Assembly: GCF_007655005.1 (NCBI RefSeq)
Contig: NZ_SZVW01000016.1
Coordinates: 178,557-242,556, forward strand
Origin: Streptomyces tibetensis
GTDB lineage: Bacteria > Actinomycetota > Actinomycetes > Streptomycetales > Streptomycetaceae
Length of the DNA: 64,000 bases
Direction of reading: 5' to 3'
A program made the position numbers and the translations under genes. The notes beneath the pieces are model-generated. The model was given only the letters and a program-made list of their open reading frames with translations. It made no database searches and was not told the origin of the DNA. Below are positions 15,740 through 23,957 of this stretch, in pieces (position 1 is the first letter of the stretch; each line of letters starts with the position of its first letter).

Positions 15740-16932
15740 GTGCCGCACATGTGATCGTCGACGACGCCGAGGCCCTCGCCGTCGCCTCCGCACTCGCCGC
15801 GGAGTTCCGCAAGGGCGCCGCCGAACGGGACACCCGTCGCCGTCTTCCGCATGCGGAGATCGAGCGGCTCTCGGCATCCGGGCTGCTCGCGGTGTCGGTC
15901 CCGGCCGAGTTCGGCGGTGCCGACGTCGGCGCGGGCACGCTGGCCGAGATCTTCCGCCTGCTGGCCGGTGCCGACGCCAGCCTCGCCCAGATCCCGCAGA
16001 GCCATTTCGTGTACGTCAACGTGCTGCGTCGGCAAGGGACGTACGAACAGCGTGCGTTCCTGTTCGGCGAGGTACTGGCCGGCAAGAGGTTCGGCAACGC
16101 CCAGTCCGAGGCAGGGACGGCGCACGTGCAGGACATCCGCACCCGGCTCGCGCCCCGTCCCGACGGTTCCCACGTCCTCGACGGCGTCAAGCACTACTCC
16201 ACCGGCGCCCTGTTCGCCCACTGGATCCCCGTCCTCGCCCGCGCCGAGGACGACACCCTGCACGTGGCGTACGTACCGCGGGACGCCCCGGGGCTCACCG
16301 TGCTCGACGACTGGAACGGCATGGGCCAGCGCACCACCGCCAGCGGAACCGTGCGACTGGAGTCGGTGCCGGTCCCGGCGGACCGTGTCGTACCGCACCA
16401 TCTCACCTTCCGCGGCCCACAACTCCACGGCTCGGTCGCCCAGTTGCTGCACGCGGCCATCGACGTCGGGATCGCCTCCGGTGCGCTGGCGGAGGCGGTG
16501 GAGTTCGTCCGCGCCAAGAGCCGCCCCTGGTTCGAGAGCGTCGACGAAGGGCACGCCACCGCGGCGGAGGATCCGCTGGTGATCCAGCGGTTCGGTGAAC
16601 TGGCCGTCCGGGAGCGGGCAGCCGAGGCGTTGCTGCGTGAGGCCGCCCGTCAGGTCGACGCGGCCCGCGCCGACCTGACCGACGACTCGGCCGCCGCCGC
16701 ATCGGTAGCGATCGCCACCGCCAAGGTGACGGCGGCCGAGGCCGCGGTGGAGATCGGCAGCGCTCTCTTCGAGGTCGCCGGGACCCGCTCGGCGCTCGCC
16801 TCCCTGGGCCTGGACCGCCACTGGCGCGACGCCCGCACCCACACCCTGCACGACCCGGCCCGCTGGAAGATCCAGCACATCGGCCGCTACGTGCTGAACG
16901 GCACCAGACCGCCCCGGCACGGTCTCCTCTGA
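15736..16932 (+). CDS. sfnB: SfnB-family sulfur-acquisition oxidoreductase
   Basis: 398 residues, with ATG overlapping the previous stop codon by four bases. It has the acyl-CoA dehydrogenase fold: VSVPAEFGGADVGAGTLAEI, QIPQSHFVYVNVLRRQGTYE, KHYSTGALFAHWIPVLARAE, DWNGMGQRTTASGTVRLESV and a C-terminal RDARTHTLHDPARWKIQHIG. These match the SfnB group found in sulfone and sulfonate scavenging clusters. It is about as long as its neighbour at 13953 and probably arose by ancient duplication. Last gene of the sfnG operon. Confidence 0.9.
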   Translation: MSAAHVIVDDAEALAVASALAAEFRKGAAERDTRRRLPHAEIERLSASGLLAVSVPAEFGGADVGAGTLAEIFRLLAGADASLAQIPQSHFVYVNVLRRQGTYEQRAFLFGEVLAGKRFGNAQSEAGTAHVQDIRTRLAPRPDGSHVLDGVKHYSTGALFAHWIPVLARAEDDTLHVAYVPRDAPGLTVLDDWNGMGQRTTASGTVRLESVPVPADRVVPHHLTFRGPQLHGSVAQLLHAAIDVGIASGALAEAVEFVRAKSRPWFESVDEGHATAAEDPLVIQRFGELAVRERAAEALLREAARQVDAARADLTDDSAAAASVAIATAKVTAAEAAVEIGSALFEVAGTRSALASLGLDRHWRDARTHTLHDPARWKIQHIGRYVLNGTRPPRHGLL

Positions 16933-17089
16933 GGCTCCGGCCATGGATCACGTCCTGGCCTCACGCAGGGGCACGGCCACACGGGGCTGACGCGGGTGCT
17001 TAGCGCACCACAGCGTCGGGCGGCGGCATACCCAACGTTCCCGCGCACGACTGGAGATGAGCAACCGCTGCCCTTGCTATGGTGCGCCG

Positions 17090-17524
17090 ATGTCATCGAT
17101 CAAGCAGTTCCAGGTCACCTTCGACTGCGCAGAGCCCGCGCGCCTCGCCGGCTTCTGGTGCGAGGTGCTGGGGTACGTCGTACCGCCGGTCCCGGAGGGG
17201 TTCGCCACGTGGGAGGACTACCACCGGTCGCTGCCGCCTGAGGACCAGGTCGTCTACTTCGCGTGCAGCGATCCCTCGGGCGTGGGCCCGCGCCTGCTCT
17301 TCCAGCGCGTTCCCGAAGGGAAGGTCGTCAAGAACCGCGTACACCTCGACGTCCGAGCCGGCACGGGACTCGTCGGTGAAGAACGCCTCGCCACGCTGGA
17401 GGCCGAGTGCGCACGACTGGTCGCGCTCGGCGCGGTGCACGTACAGACGATGGTTGCCGATGAGGAAAACGAATCATGCATCCTGATGCAGGACATCGAG
17501 GGCAACGAGTTCTGCCTCGACTGA
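17090..17524 (+). CDS. VOC (glyoxalase-like) family protein
   Basis: 144 residues from ATG 17090. An in-frame ATG at 17057 would add 11 residues including two Cys but its ribosome site would be too close, so the inner start is preferred. It reads KQFQVTFDCAEPARLAGFWC EV at the start, VYFACSDPSGVGPRLLFQRV in the middle and MQDIEGNEFCLD at the end, the pattern of single-domain vicinal-oxygen-chelate proteins of the glyoxalase-like subgroup in actinobacteria. Candidate metal ligands are His at KNRVHLDVR and Glu at GNEF. Substrate unknown. It is separated from the sulfur operon by 157 bp and probably independent. Confidence 0.85.
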   Translation: MSSIKQFQVTFDCAEPARLAGFWCEVLGYVVPPVPEGFATWEDYHRSLPPEDQVVYFACSDPSGVGPRLLFQRVPEGKVVKNRVHLDVRAGTGLVGEERLATLEAECARLVALGAVHVQTMVADEENESCILMQDIEGNEFCLD

Positions 17525-17659
17525 GCATCCAGCGCGACGGCGAGACCGGGGAAGCGCTCTGTGTCTCGGACTCCGGACGGAACATCGGCAGCACCACTTG
17601 ACGTGGCGGGGGCGGCCCCTGACACTCCAAAGGAGAGTTCCCTAGTGCATGGGTAGGAA

Positions 17660-17785
17660 ATGATGGAGCGTCTGGAGCCGACCGCCGACCGCGCCCCGCG
17701 CGTCGGCCGGTCTTCGCTGCTCCTCACCTCCCGTCGGCACATCGATCTCCTGCGTGTCTGCAGCGCCGCGAGCCTTCTGCGCTGA
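17660..17785 (+). CDS. Leader peptide 3, ahead of the GST-like gene
   Basis: 41 residues from ATG 17660 (another ATG at 17663). The C-terminal half, SRRHIDLLRVCSAASLLR, has the same R-R-H-I-D-L-x-R-V-C-S core as leaders 1 and 2, with one Cys codon instead of a Cys run. The N-terminal extension (MMERLEPTADRAPRVGRSSL) is longer than in the other two; an internal start is possible. A hairpin starts seven bases after the stop codon. It probably controls the GST-like gene that starts 134 bp later. Confidence 0.72.
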   Translation: MMERLEPTADRAPRVGRSSLLLTSRRHIDLLRVCSAASLLR

Positions 17786-17791
17786 AACCGG

Positions 17792-17807
17792 GGTGTCCAA
17801 AGGCACC
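17792..17807 (+). promoter_or_regulatory. CAAA-loop hairpin directly after leader peptide 3
   Basis: GGTGTC (17792-17797), loop CAAA, GGCACC (17802-17807): six base pairs including one G-U. It begins seven bases after the leader stop codon, matching the spacing after leaders 1 and 2. Confidence 0.5.
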
Positions 17808-17919
17808 GCACTCCGCCGCTCGCGGGTGTGCGCCCATCCCCCCGCGTGCCCATTCCGTGCGTGCGCTGCCCGCCGCACCTCCGAGAGCCAGCAGCCGGAT
17901 TCCGGACCCAGGGAGACAC

Positions 17920-18840
17920 ATGCCGTCCACGCCCCTGACCACCGTGCCGTCCCTCCCCTCCTCGCGGTCGTTCCCCAGCAGGATCGGCTGCGACGCGAAC
18001 AGCGGCTATCACGCCGTGCCGCGCCGCTACCGCCTTCACCTTTCGCTGTCCTGCCCGGCCTGTCTGCAGATCGCCGTCACCCACAGCCTGCTCGGTCTGG
18101 AGGACTCCCTCCCGGTCGTCCTGCTGCCGGCGATCCCCGACCGGCCCGACGGCGGACACTCCGCGCTGCACGCCCTGTACGAGGCCAGCTCGCATCGGCA
18201 CCCCGGACCGGCTGTGGCACCGGTGCTGAGCGACAGCTGGACGGGACGGATCGTCACCACGCACTCCTCGCACATCCTCCGGGATCTGGCCCGTCACTTC
18301 GGCGGTGACGCCCAGGACCGGCCCCTCCTCTACCCGCAGGGTGCGGAGAAGGAGATCCAGGCCGTCGAGCGCCTCTGCGAGAACCGCATCGACCACGCCG
18401 CACAGGTCGCCGGGCAGGCCGACATCGACGAAGCGGCTCGCCACTCCGCTCTCGGCTCCCTGCTCCGCGTCCTGGGCTCACTGGAGTGGCGGCTCGCCCA
18501 CCAGAACTTCGTCCTCGGAGACGAGATGACCGCCGCCGACGTACGGCTGTGGGTCGCCCTGGTCCAGCTCGACACCGTGCACCGCCTGCACCTGGACGTC
18601 GCAGCGGTCCACCGCATCGCCGACCATCCCCACCTGTGGCGCTACGCCCGCCGCCTCGCAGCTCACCCCGCCTTCGGCCGTCATCTCGATCTGAACGGCA
18701 TCGCTCACAGGCACCACGCCCGTTGCCAGGGACTGGAGGCCGCAGGTGCAGCCGTACAGATCCTGGACTGGGCGGTTCACATCGCGGACAGCACCGCAGT
18801 AGAACCTGTCCGCGCCGGCACGGGCGGTCGTACGGCCTGA
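17920..18840 (+). CDS. GST-like protein related to glutathionyl-hydroquinone reductases
   Basis: 306 residues from ATG 17920 (GGGAG just upstream). The N-terminal thioredoxin-like half has YRLHLSLSCPACLQIAVTHS with Cys45 and Cys48, where YqjG/ECM4-type proteins have a CPWA motif. The thiol-binding element appears at RIVTTHSSHILRDLARHF. The C-terminal helical GST domain has NFVLGDEMTAADVRLWVALV and an ending typical of the family. Streptomycetes make mycothiol rather than glutathione, so the cosubstrate may be mycothiol. The upstream Cys-type leader peptide suggests it responds to thiol or sulfur status. The exact substrate is unknown. Confidence 0.82.
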   Translation: MPSTPLTTVPSLPSSRSFPSRIGCDANSGYHAVPRRYRLHLSLSCPACLQIAVTHSLLGLEDSLPVVLLPAIPDRPDGGHSALHALYEASSHRHPGPAVAPVLSDSWTGRIVTTHSSHILRDLARHFGGDAQDRPLLYPQGAEKEIQAVERLCENRIDHAAQVAGQADIDEAARHSALGSLLRVLGSLEWRLAHQNFVLGDEMTAADVRLWVALVQLDTVHRLHLDVAAVHRIADHPHLWRYARRLAAHPAFGRHLDLNGIAHRHHARCQGLEAAGAAVQILDWAVHIADSTAVEPVRAGTGGRTA

Positions 18841-19008
18841 CCACGCCCGACGTGACTCCGCGTGCCGGTGATCACGTGGCCGGCTCGTGAGCCTCGTCAC
18901 GAAGACGTGTCGACGGGATGCAGAGGAGCAAGAGAAAGGTTGGCATATACATCTGATCGAGATTCCGCGCCGGGCGGGCGACCACCCGGCGCCCACCGGA
19001 GAGGCGCC

Positions 19009-20331
19009 ATGAACCCCCACACACCCGAGACGCCCGCCGACGTCGTGGCCAGGCTGCGCGCCACCTTCCGCACCGGACGCACCAAGCCCGTGGAATGGCG
19101 CACCGGCCAGCTGCGCCGCATGCGGGCGATGCTCACCGAGCGGGGCTCCGACCTCGCCGCCGCCCTCCACGCCGACCTCGGCAAGAGCAGCACCGAGGCC
19201 TACCGCACCGAGATCGACTTCACCATCCGGGAGATCGACCACACCCTCGACCACCTCGACGGGTGGCTGCGCCCCGAGCCCGCTCCCGTCCCCGCGCACC
19301 TGGGCGCCGACGCGACCGCCTGGACGCGCTACGACCCTCTTGGCGTCGTACTCGTCATCGCCCCGTGGAACTACCCGGCCCAGCTGCTGCTAGCCCCGGT
19401 GGTCGGCGCACTCGCCTCCGGGAACGCCGTCGTGGCCAAGCCGAGCGAGCTGGCCCCGGCCACCTCGGCCGCGCTGGCCGAGCTCCTCCCGGCCTACCTC
19501 GACACCGACGCGGTCGCCGTCGTCGAGGGCGGCGTCCCGGAGACCACGGCCCTGCTGGCGGAGCGGTTCGACCACGTCTTCTACACCGGCAACGGCACCG
19601 TGGGCCGCATCGTGATGCGTGCCGCAGCCGAGCACCTCACCCCGGTCACCCTGGAACTCGGCGGCAAATCACCGGTGTTCGTCGACCGCGACACCGACCT
19701 CGACGTGGTCGCCGACCGGCTGGCCCGCGGCAAGTTCATCAACGCCGGGCAGACCTGCGTGGCCCCCGACTACGTCCTCACCACCCAGGAGACCGCAGCA
19801 GCCCTGGAGACCGCCCTCGTCCGCGCCGTCGACGCCTTGTACGGCGGAGACCCGGCCTCCTCGCCGGAATACGGCCGGATCATCAACGAGCGGCATTTCG
19901 ACCGGCTGTCCGCCCTGCTCGACTCGGGCCGCGTCGTGACCGGCGGCGACAGCGACCGCACCGGCAAGTACATCGCGCCCACGGTACTCGCGGACGTCGA
20001 CCCGAAGTCCCCCGTGATGCAGGAGGAGATCTTCGGGCCGATCCTGCCCATCGTCACCGTGTCCGGCCTCGACGAGGCGATCGACTTCATCAACGACCGC
20101 GACAAGCCCCTCGCGCTGTACGTCTTCAGCGAGTCCGGCGAGACGCGCGACCGGATCGCCGCGGAGACCTCCTCCGGCGGCCTCGGATACGGCCTGCCGC
20201 TCGCCCATCTCACCGTCTCCGACCTGCCGTTCGGCGGGGTGGGGGAGAGCGGCATGGGCAACTACCACGGCAGGTACTCCATCGAGACGTTCAGCCACCG
20301 CAAGGCGGTCCTGGACAAGCCGCTGAACTGA
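19009..20331 (+). CDS. NAD(P)-dependent aldehyde dehydrogenase (class 3-like, short form)
   Basis: 440 residues from ATG 19009, with GGAGAGG upstream. All catalytic elements are visible: VVLVIAPWNYPAQLLLAP with oxyanion Asn121, FYTGNGTVGR (cofactor loop), TPVTLELGGKSPVFV with general base Glu216, NAGQTCVAPDYVL with nucleophile Cys250, and MQEEIFGPILPIV. The C-terminus PFGGVGESGMGNYHGRYSIE is typical of class 3 fatty-aldehyde and coniferyl-aldehyde dehydrogenases. It would oxidise aldehydes such as those from aromatic degradation or formaldehyde release. A long gap and a terminator-like hairpin after it suggest a single-gene transcript. Confidence 0.93.
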   Translation: MNPHTPETPADVVARLRATFRTGRTKPVEWRTGQLRRMRAMLTERGSDLAAALHADLGKSSTEAYRTEIDFTIREIDHTLDHLDGWLRPEPAPVPAHLGADATAWTRYDPLGVVLVIAPWNYPAQLLLAPVVGALASGNAVVAKPSELAPATSAALAELLPAYLDTDAVAVVEGGVPETTALLAERFDHVFYTGNGTVGRIVMRAAAEHLTPVTLELGGKSPVFVDRDTDLDVVADRLARGKFINAGQTCVAPDYVLTTQETAAALETALVRAVDALYGGDPASSPEYGRIINERHFDRLSALLDSGRVVTGGDSDRTGKYIAPTVLADVDPKSPVMQEEIFGPILPIVTVSGLDEAIDFINDRDKPLALYVFSESGETRDRIAAETSSGGLGYGLPLAHLTVSDLPFGGVGESGMGNYHGRYSIETFSHRKAVLDKPLN

Positions 20332-20406
20332 ACTCGTCGTTCGGGCGCGCACCGCACCACCATCGCTGCTCGTGAGGTTCCCGGTGTGGTCCTGACCCGC
20401 TGCCGG

Positions 20407-20432
20407 CCCCGCCGGGCGCTCGTCGGGCGGGG
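20407..20432 (+). terminator. Terminator-like hairpin after the aldehyde dehydrogenase gene
   Basis: CCCCGCC (20407-20413) and GGCGGGG (20426-20432) form a perfect 7-bp stem with a 12-base loop, 75 bp after the stop codon. There is no T-tract, which is common for streptomycete terminators. Confidence 0.45.
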
Positions 20433-20479
20433 GGCTTGGGGGGACGGGACACTCTCACTGTTGTGCAAGCGGCGGATGG

Positions 20480-22030
20480 ATGGGTACCTGCGTTCGGCGG
20501 CACGTCGACGGCGGGCCTGTGAGCGATGCGAGTGCGCGGAGTGGGGAGATCGAGGTGGGATTGCGCGAGGTGCGGGGCGCCCGGGCTTTTCGAGGCTGTG
20601 CCCGAATACTGGCGGGCCGCTACCGTCTGGATGCGCTGATCGGTTCGGGTGGCGCGGCCGACGTGTACCGCGGGTACGACCTCAGGCTGCGACGGCCGGT
20701 CGCCGTGAAGGTGTTCCGCCCCGGCACCGGCTTCGACACGGAGGAGGCCTTCCGGAGCGAGGCCGTGATTCTCGCCCGTTTGCACCATCCGGGCCTGGTG
20801 ACCGCCTTCGACGCCGGACGCGATGACGGCGACGCCTTCCTGGTCATGCAGTTGATCGACGGACGCACTCTGAAGTCCCGCATCGCCGAGGGTCCCTTGC
20901 CGTGCGAGGCTGCGGCCGCGCTCGGGGCTGCCCTGGCCGAGGCGCTGGCTCATGCCCACGAGGAGGGAATCGTCCATCGGGACGTCAAACCGTCCAACAT
21001 CCTCCTCGACTCCTCCGGCCGCGCCCATCTGACGGACTTCGGCATCTCCCGGGTCCTGGATGAGGCCACCCGCACCGCTCCCGACACCCTGACCGGCACG
21101 GCGGCCTATCTTTCCCCGGAGCAGGTACTGGGTCGGCCGGTCGGCCGACCCGCCGACGTCTATGCCCTCGGCCTGGTCCTCCTCGAGAGCCTCACCGGCC
21201 GACTCGAATACGACGGCGGCCCTCTGGAGTCCGCCGTAGCGCGTCTGCACCGCCGGCCCGTTCTCCCCGACTTCCTGCCCGACGGCTTCGCAACCCTCCT
21301 ACGGGACATGACGAGTCTGGAGGAACATGTTCGTCCCGAGGCGTACGACTGCGCCCGAACGCTGACCCGGCTCTCCGGAGCGAGCCAAGAAGCGCCTGTC
21401 GCCTCTGTTGCCCGTCCCGCGCTCAGCGTCGTATCCCCCACAGTCGCGGAGCGCGCCGACCGTACCCACCGGAGTGTGTCACCCGCTGCGCAAGCTCCCG
21501 AAAGGCCGGGTACCTCGACAGGACTTTCTCAGAGGGTGTCTCGATCCGCCTCCCTACGCGGCGGCCTGCGAACGCGGGGGATGGCAGCCGCAGCAGCCGC
21601 ACTGGCCGCCCTTCTCGCCACCGGCCTGGCGGTCACCGACGGCTTTTCACAGCACGATGCCGCGGACGAAGCGGCGCCGTCCGCCCCGGATCCGGTCGCT
21701 CCCACCACCCCTCCCGACACCGCCGATCACCAGGACGACGCATCCTCCGCACCGGTGACCCGGCATTCGCGCAGCCCCTCGGACTCCGATCGGCCGCTGG
21801 ACGATTCCGTCCCCGTGCGTGATGCTCCTCCGCCCTCCACCAAGTCGAAGCCCGGCCCCCAGCGCGAAACCACTGCCGGCTTCCCTGCGCGGACCGCGGC
21901 CCACGCAGTCGCCAAAGACAGGGGCAAAGACAGGGGCAAAGACAGGGGGAAGACCCCCGACGTGCCGCCAGGTCAAGCACGGCAGAAACAATGGGGAAAG
22001 GAGACGGCACAGCGGAACCGCAGGCCCTGA
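20480..22030 (+). CDS. Membrane-anchored Hanks-type serine/threonine protein kinase
   Basis: 516 residues from ATG 20480; a GTG at 20555 with GGGGAGA upstream is a serious alternative that would remove 25 non-conserved residues. The kinase domain (about 45-300) is complete: LIGSGGAADVYRGYDL (P-loop), VAVKVF with Lys77, IVHRDVKPSNILLD with Asp168, DFGIS with Asp186, and TGTAAYLSPEQVLGRPVG as activation segment. One membrane span follows (about 367-385, GMAAAAAALAALLATGLAV). The outer part is short, Pro/Asp/Ser-rich and disordered, with three exact DRGK repeats (12-bp units at 21917-21952); no PASTA or other sensor domain is present. Signal and targets unknown. Confidence 0.93.
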   Translation: MGTCVRRHVDGGPVSDASARSGEIEVGLREVRGARAFRGCARILAGRYRLDALIGSGGAADVYRGYDLRLRRPVAVKVFRPGTGFDTEEAFRSEAVILARLHHPGLVTAFDAGRDDGDAFLVMQLIDGRTLKSRIAEGPLPCEAAAALGAALAEALAHAHEEGIVHRDVKPSNILLDSSGRAHLTDFGISRVLDEATRTAPDTLTGTAAYLSPEQVLGRPVGRPADVYALGLVLLESLTGRLEYDGGPLESAVARLHRRPVLPDFLPDGFATLLRDMTSLEEHVRPEAYDCARTLTRLSGASQEAPVASVARPALSVVSPTVAERADRTHRSVSPAAQAPERPGTSTGLSQRVSRSASLRGGLRTRGMAAAAAALAALLATGLAVTDGFSQHDAADEAAPSAPDPVAPTTPPDTADHQDDASSAPVTRHSRSPSDSDRPLDDSVPVRDAPPPSTKSKPGPQRETTAGFPARTAAHAVAKDRGKDRGKDRGKTPDVPPGQARQKQWGKETAQRNRRP

Positions 22031-22175
22031 CAGCGGCGATGGAACAAAGTAGGGGTGTCTCACGTGGCGAGTTTCGCGAGCTTCTCGTAACAGGTCGGGG
22101 CGGCGGCCATGACCGGGCCTCGGCTCTGCCGGTCGTCGCGGACCCCGTACGGGATCTTGAGCGCACGAGCAGCCC

Positions 22176-22778
22176 ATGGCAGGCTCATGCCGCGTGATCG
22201 ACGACTTCGCGAAGGACAACCTGCACGGGAGACTGCGGCGGGACCGCGAGGCGCTGCTCTGGAAACTCGACGGCTTGTCCGAATACGACGCCCGCCGACC
22301 TTTGACAGCGACCGGGACCAACCTCCTCGGCCTGGTCAAACACGTGGCCACCGTCGAGGCCAGGTACTTCGGCGAGGTCTTCGGCCGCCCCTCTCCGGAA
22401 CCGCTGCCCCGGTGGCAGGACTACGACGGCAGCGATCTGTGGGCGACCGAGGACGAGACCCGCGATCAGATCATCGGGTTCTGCCGGCGCACGTGGGAAC
22501 ACTCGGACGCGACGATCAACGAGCTTCCCCTCGACGCCCCCGGCCACGTGCCGTGGTGGCCGGAGCCCTGTCCCAACACGAACCTGTTCGCCATCATGGT
22601 CCATGTCCTCGGCGAGTCCATCCGGCATGCCGGGCACGCCGACATCCTGCGCGAGGGCCTCGACGGCCGGACCGGGGTGCGCGCCGAAAACGAGCAGCAG
22701 ATCGACGAGGAAGCCCGTGCGGCCTACTGCGCGAAGATCGAGCAGGCCGCCAGGTCGGCTGCACCGAACAAGGCTTGA
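22176..22778 (+). CDS. DinB-fold protein (DUF664 type), possible thiol-dependent transferase
   Basis: 200 residues from ATG 22176; a GTG at 22194 (VIDDFAKDN) is nearly as likely. The four-helix DinB fold is shown by REALLWKLDGLSEYDARRPL, LLGLVKHVATVEARYFGEVF with a metal-ligand His, and LFAIMVHVLGESIRHAGHAD with two further His. This three-His metal site is typical of actinobacterial DUF664 proteins, some of which are mycothiol-dependent detoxifying transferases. Substrate unknown. Confidence 0.88.
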   Translation: MAGSCRVIDDFAKDNLHGRLRRDREALLWKLDGLSEYDARRPLTATGTNLLGLVKHVATVEARYFGEVFGRPSPEPLPRWQDYDGSDLWATEDETRDQIIGFCRRTWEHSDATINELPLDAPGHVPWWPEPCPNTNLFAIMVHVLGESIRHAGHADILREGLDGRTGVRAENEQQIDEEARAAYCAKIEQAARSAAPNKA

Positions 22779-22796
22779 AGGGGAACTCACCGGCAA

Positions 22797-22810
22797 GCTG
22801 CACGTGCAGC
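22797..22810. promoter_or_regulatory. Perfect 14-bp palindrome between convergent genes
   Basis: GCTGCACGTGCAGC is a perfect inverted repeat in the 73-bp gap between the DinB gene and the end of the GH16 gene. It lacks a loop, so it is a poor RNA hairpin. It may be a protein-binding site or part of a bidirectional terminator. Confidence 0.35.
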
Positions 22811-22851
22811 AGCCTGAGAGTGTCTCCGCGTGGTGGTGTGAGGCCGACGGA

Positions 22852-23595
22852 TCAGGCCCTCTCCGATGCTGCCCCGCCCGGAGTGGTGCTTGTGGTGGGT
22901 CGTCGTACGAGCAGTTGGCTCACCTCGTATGACATCTCGGTCGTTTCCGGTCGTGGTGCGGGATGGTATCGCCCGGCGCACACGGAGAGATTGACGATGA
23001 GGTAGGCGTGCCAGGTACGGCCCACGCCCCGCCCGTCGGTGAAGACCGGTCTGCCGTTGAGCCACCAGTCCACCGAGCGGGTACCGAAGACAGTGCGCAG
23101 GTTCACCCATGCGCCAGGGAGGATCGCCCGGTCGTGGTGGTAGCGGTTGGTGCCGCGTACGTGATTGGTGAATTCGAGCAGGTCGGGGTTGTCCGGGTGG
23201 TACTCGAAGACGTCGATCTCCTGGTCGCCGTCGCGCCAGGTCCAGATCGCAGGCCAAGCGCCGATCTCTTTCGGCAGCCGCACCCGGGCTTCCAGCACAT
23301 CCCCGGCACGGACGGTGAAACCTTCTTCACTTCCCTCGGTGGTGAGCAGCCCGGTGTTCCACCGGCCGTCCTGCCGTCGTCCGGCACGGAAGACGCCGGA
23401 GCGGCTGTATGCGGGGTCGGCCACCAGGTGATCGAGCTTGTCGTCGCGCGGGTTGACCGGGCCTCCGCCGGGATAGGCCCACGAACGGCCCGCCAGCCAT
23501 TGGGTGGTGGACGTGAAGTCGGCCGTGAAGACGACCGGTGTGGAGAGCGGGCGGCCGGGCGTAGGAAGTGAGCCGGCCGGTAAGGGTTCGGTCAT
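22852..23595 (-). CDS. Glycoside hydrolase family 16-like protein without signal peptide
   Basis: 247 residues from ATG 23595, with GGTGAG upstream. The central DGDQEIDVFEYHPDN holds the GH16 active-site signature E-[IL]-D-x-x-E (two Glu and one Asp). It is flanked by RVRLPKEIGAWPAIWTWRDG before, and TNHVRGTNRYHHDR and GRGVGRTWHAYLIVNLSVC after, as in the beta-jellyroll of endo-beta-1,3-glucanases and related enzymes. GH16 enzymes are normally exported, but this protein has no hydrophobic N-terminus. It is therefore intracellular, uses another route, or lost its leader. Confidence 0.82.
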   Translation of the reverse strand: MTEPLPAGSLPTPGRPLSTPVVFTADFTSTTQWLAGRSWAYPGGGPVNPRDDKLDHLVADPAYSRSGVFRAGRRQDGRWNTGLLTTEGSEEGFTVRAGDVLEARVRLPKEIGAWPAIWTWRDGDQEIDVFEYHPDNPDLLEFTNHVRGTNRYHHDRAILPGAWVNLRTVFGTRSVDWWLNGRPVFTDGRGVGRTWHAYLIVNLSVCAGRYHPAPRPETTEMSYEVSQLLVRRPTTSTTPGGAASERA

Positions 23596-23957
23596 GGCGA
23601 ATGTCTCACCGCTTGAAGGCCGCATATGCGTCCAGCCCCGGCCCTCAGGGCAGATCTGACCCTTTCAGGTGAACGGTCGGAGACAGCACCGCCGGACGGT
23701 CAGGACCGCGGACGGGCACGGTCCACGGCTGGACCACAGTTGGGGTGGGCAGGCTCCCGACGACCATCGCTACCGCGTGCTCGCGCAGTGGCCGTCGCAG
23801 AGTCGTCGGACTGCGGGAGACCGGCACCGGTTCGCCTCCGCCGCCTGGGCTCCGGTGTTCAGTTGCGCCCGATGGTGGAACTGATCATGAGTGGGCGACA
23901 CTTGATCCTGGAAGGCTTTCCGGAAAGTGGGGCCCGGGGGAGAGGCGGTGACGACCA
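23596..23957. other. Intergenic region with no supported gene
   Basis: 362 bp between a minus-strand GH16 gene and a plus-strand small gene; promoters for both directions are expected here. No conserved motif, repeat or coding frame with consistent third-position bias was recognised. Confidence 0.4.

Noticed and set aside
22040..22175. Minus-strand stretch reading KIPYGVRDDRQSRGP and YEKLAKLAT, reminiscent of a transposase or other protein C-terminus
   Set aside because: About 40 codons only, no start, no family that could be named, and no second copy or inverted repeat. Kept out of the feature list as unsupported.
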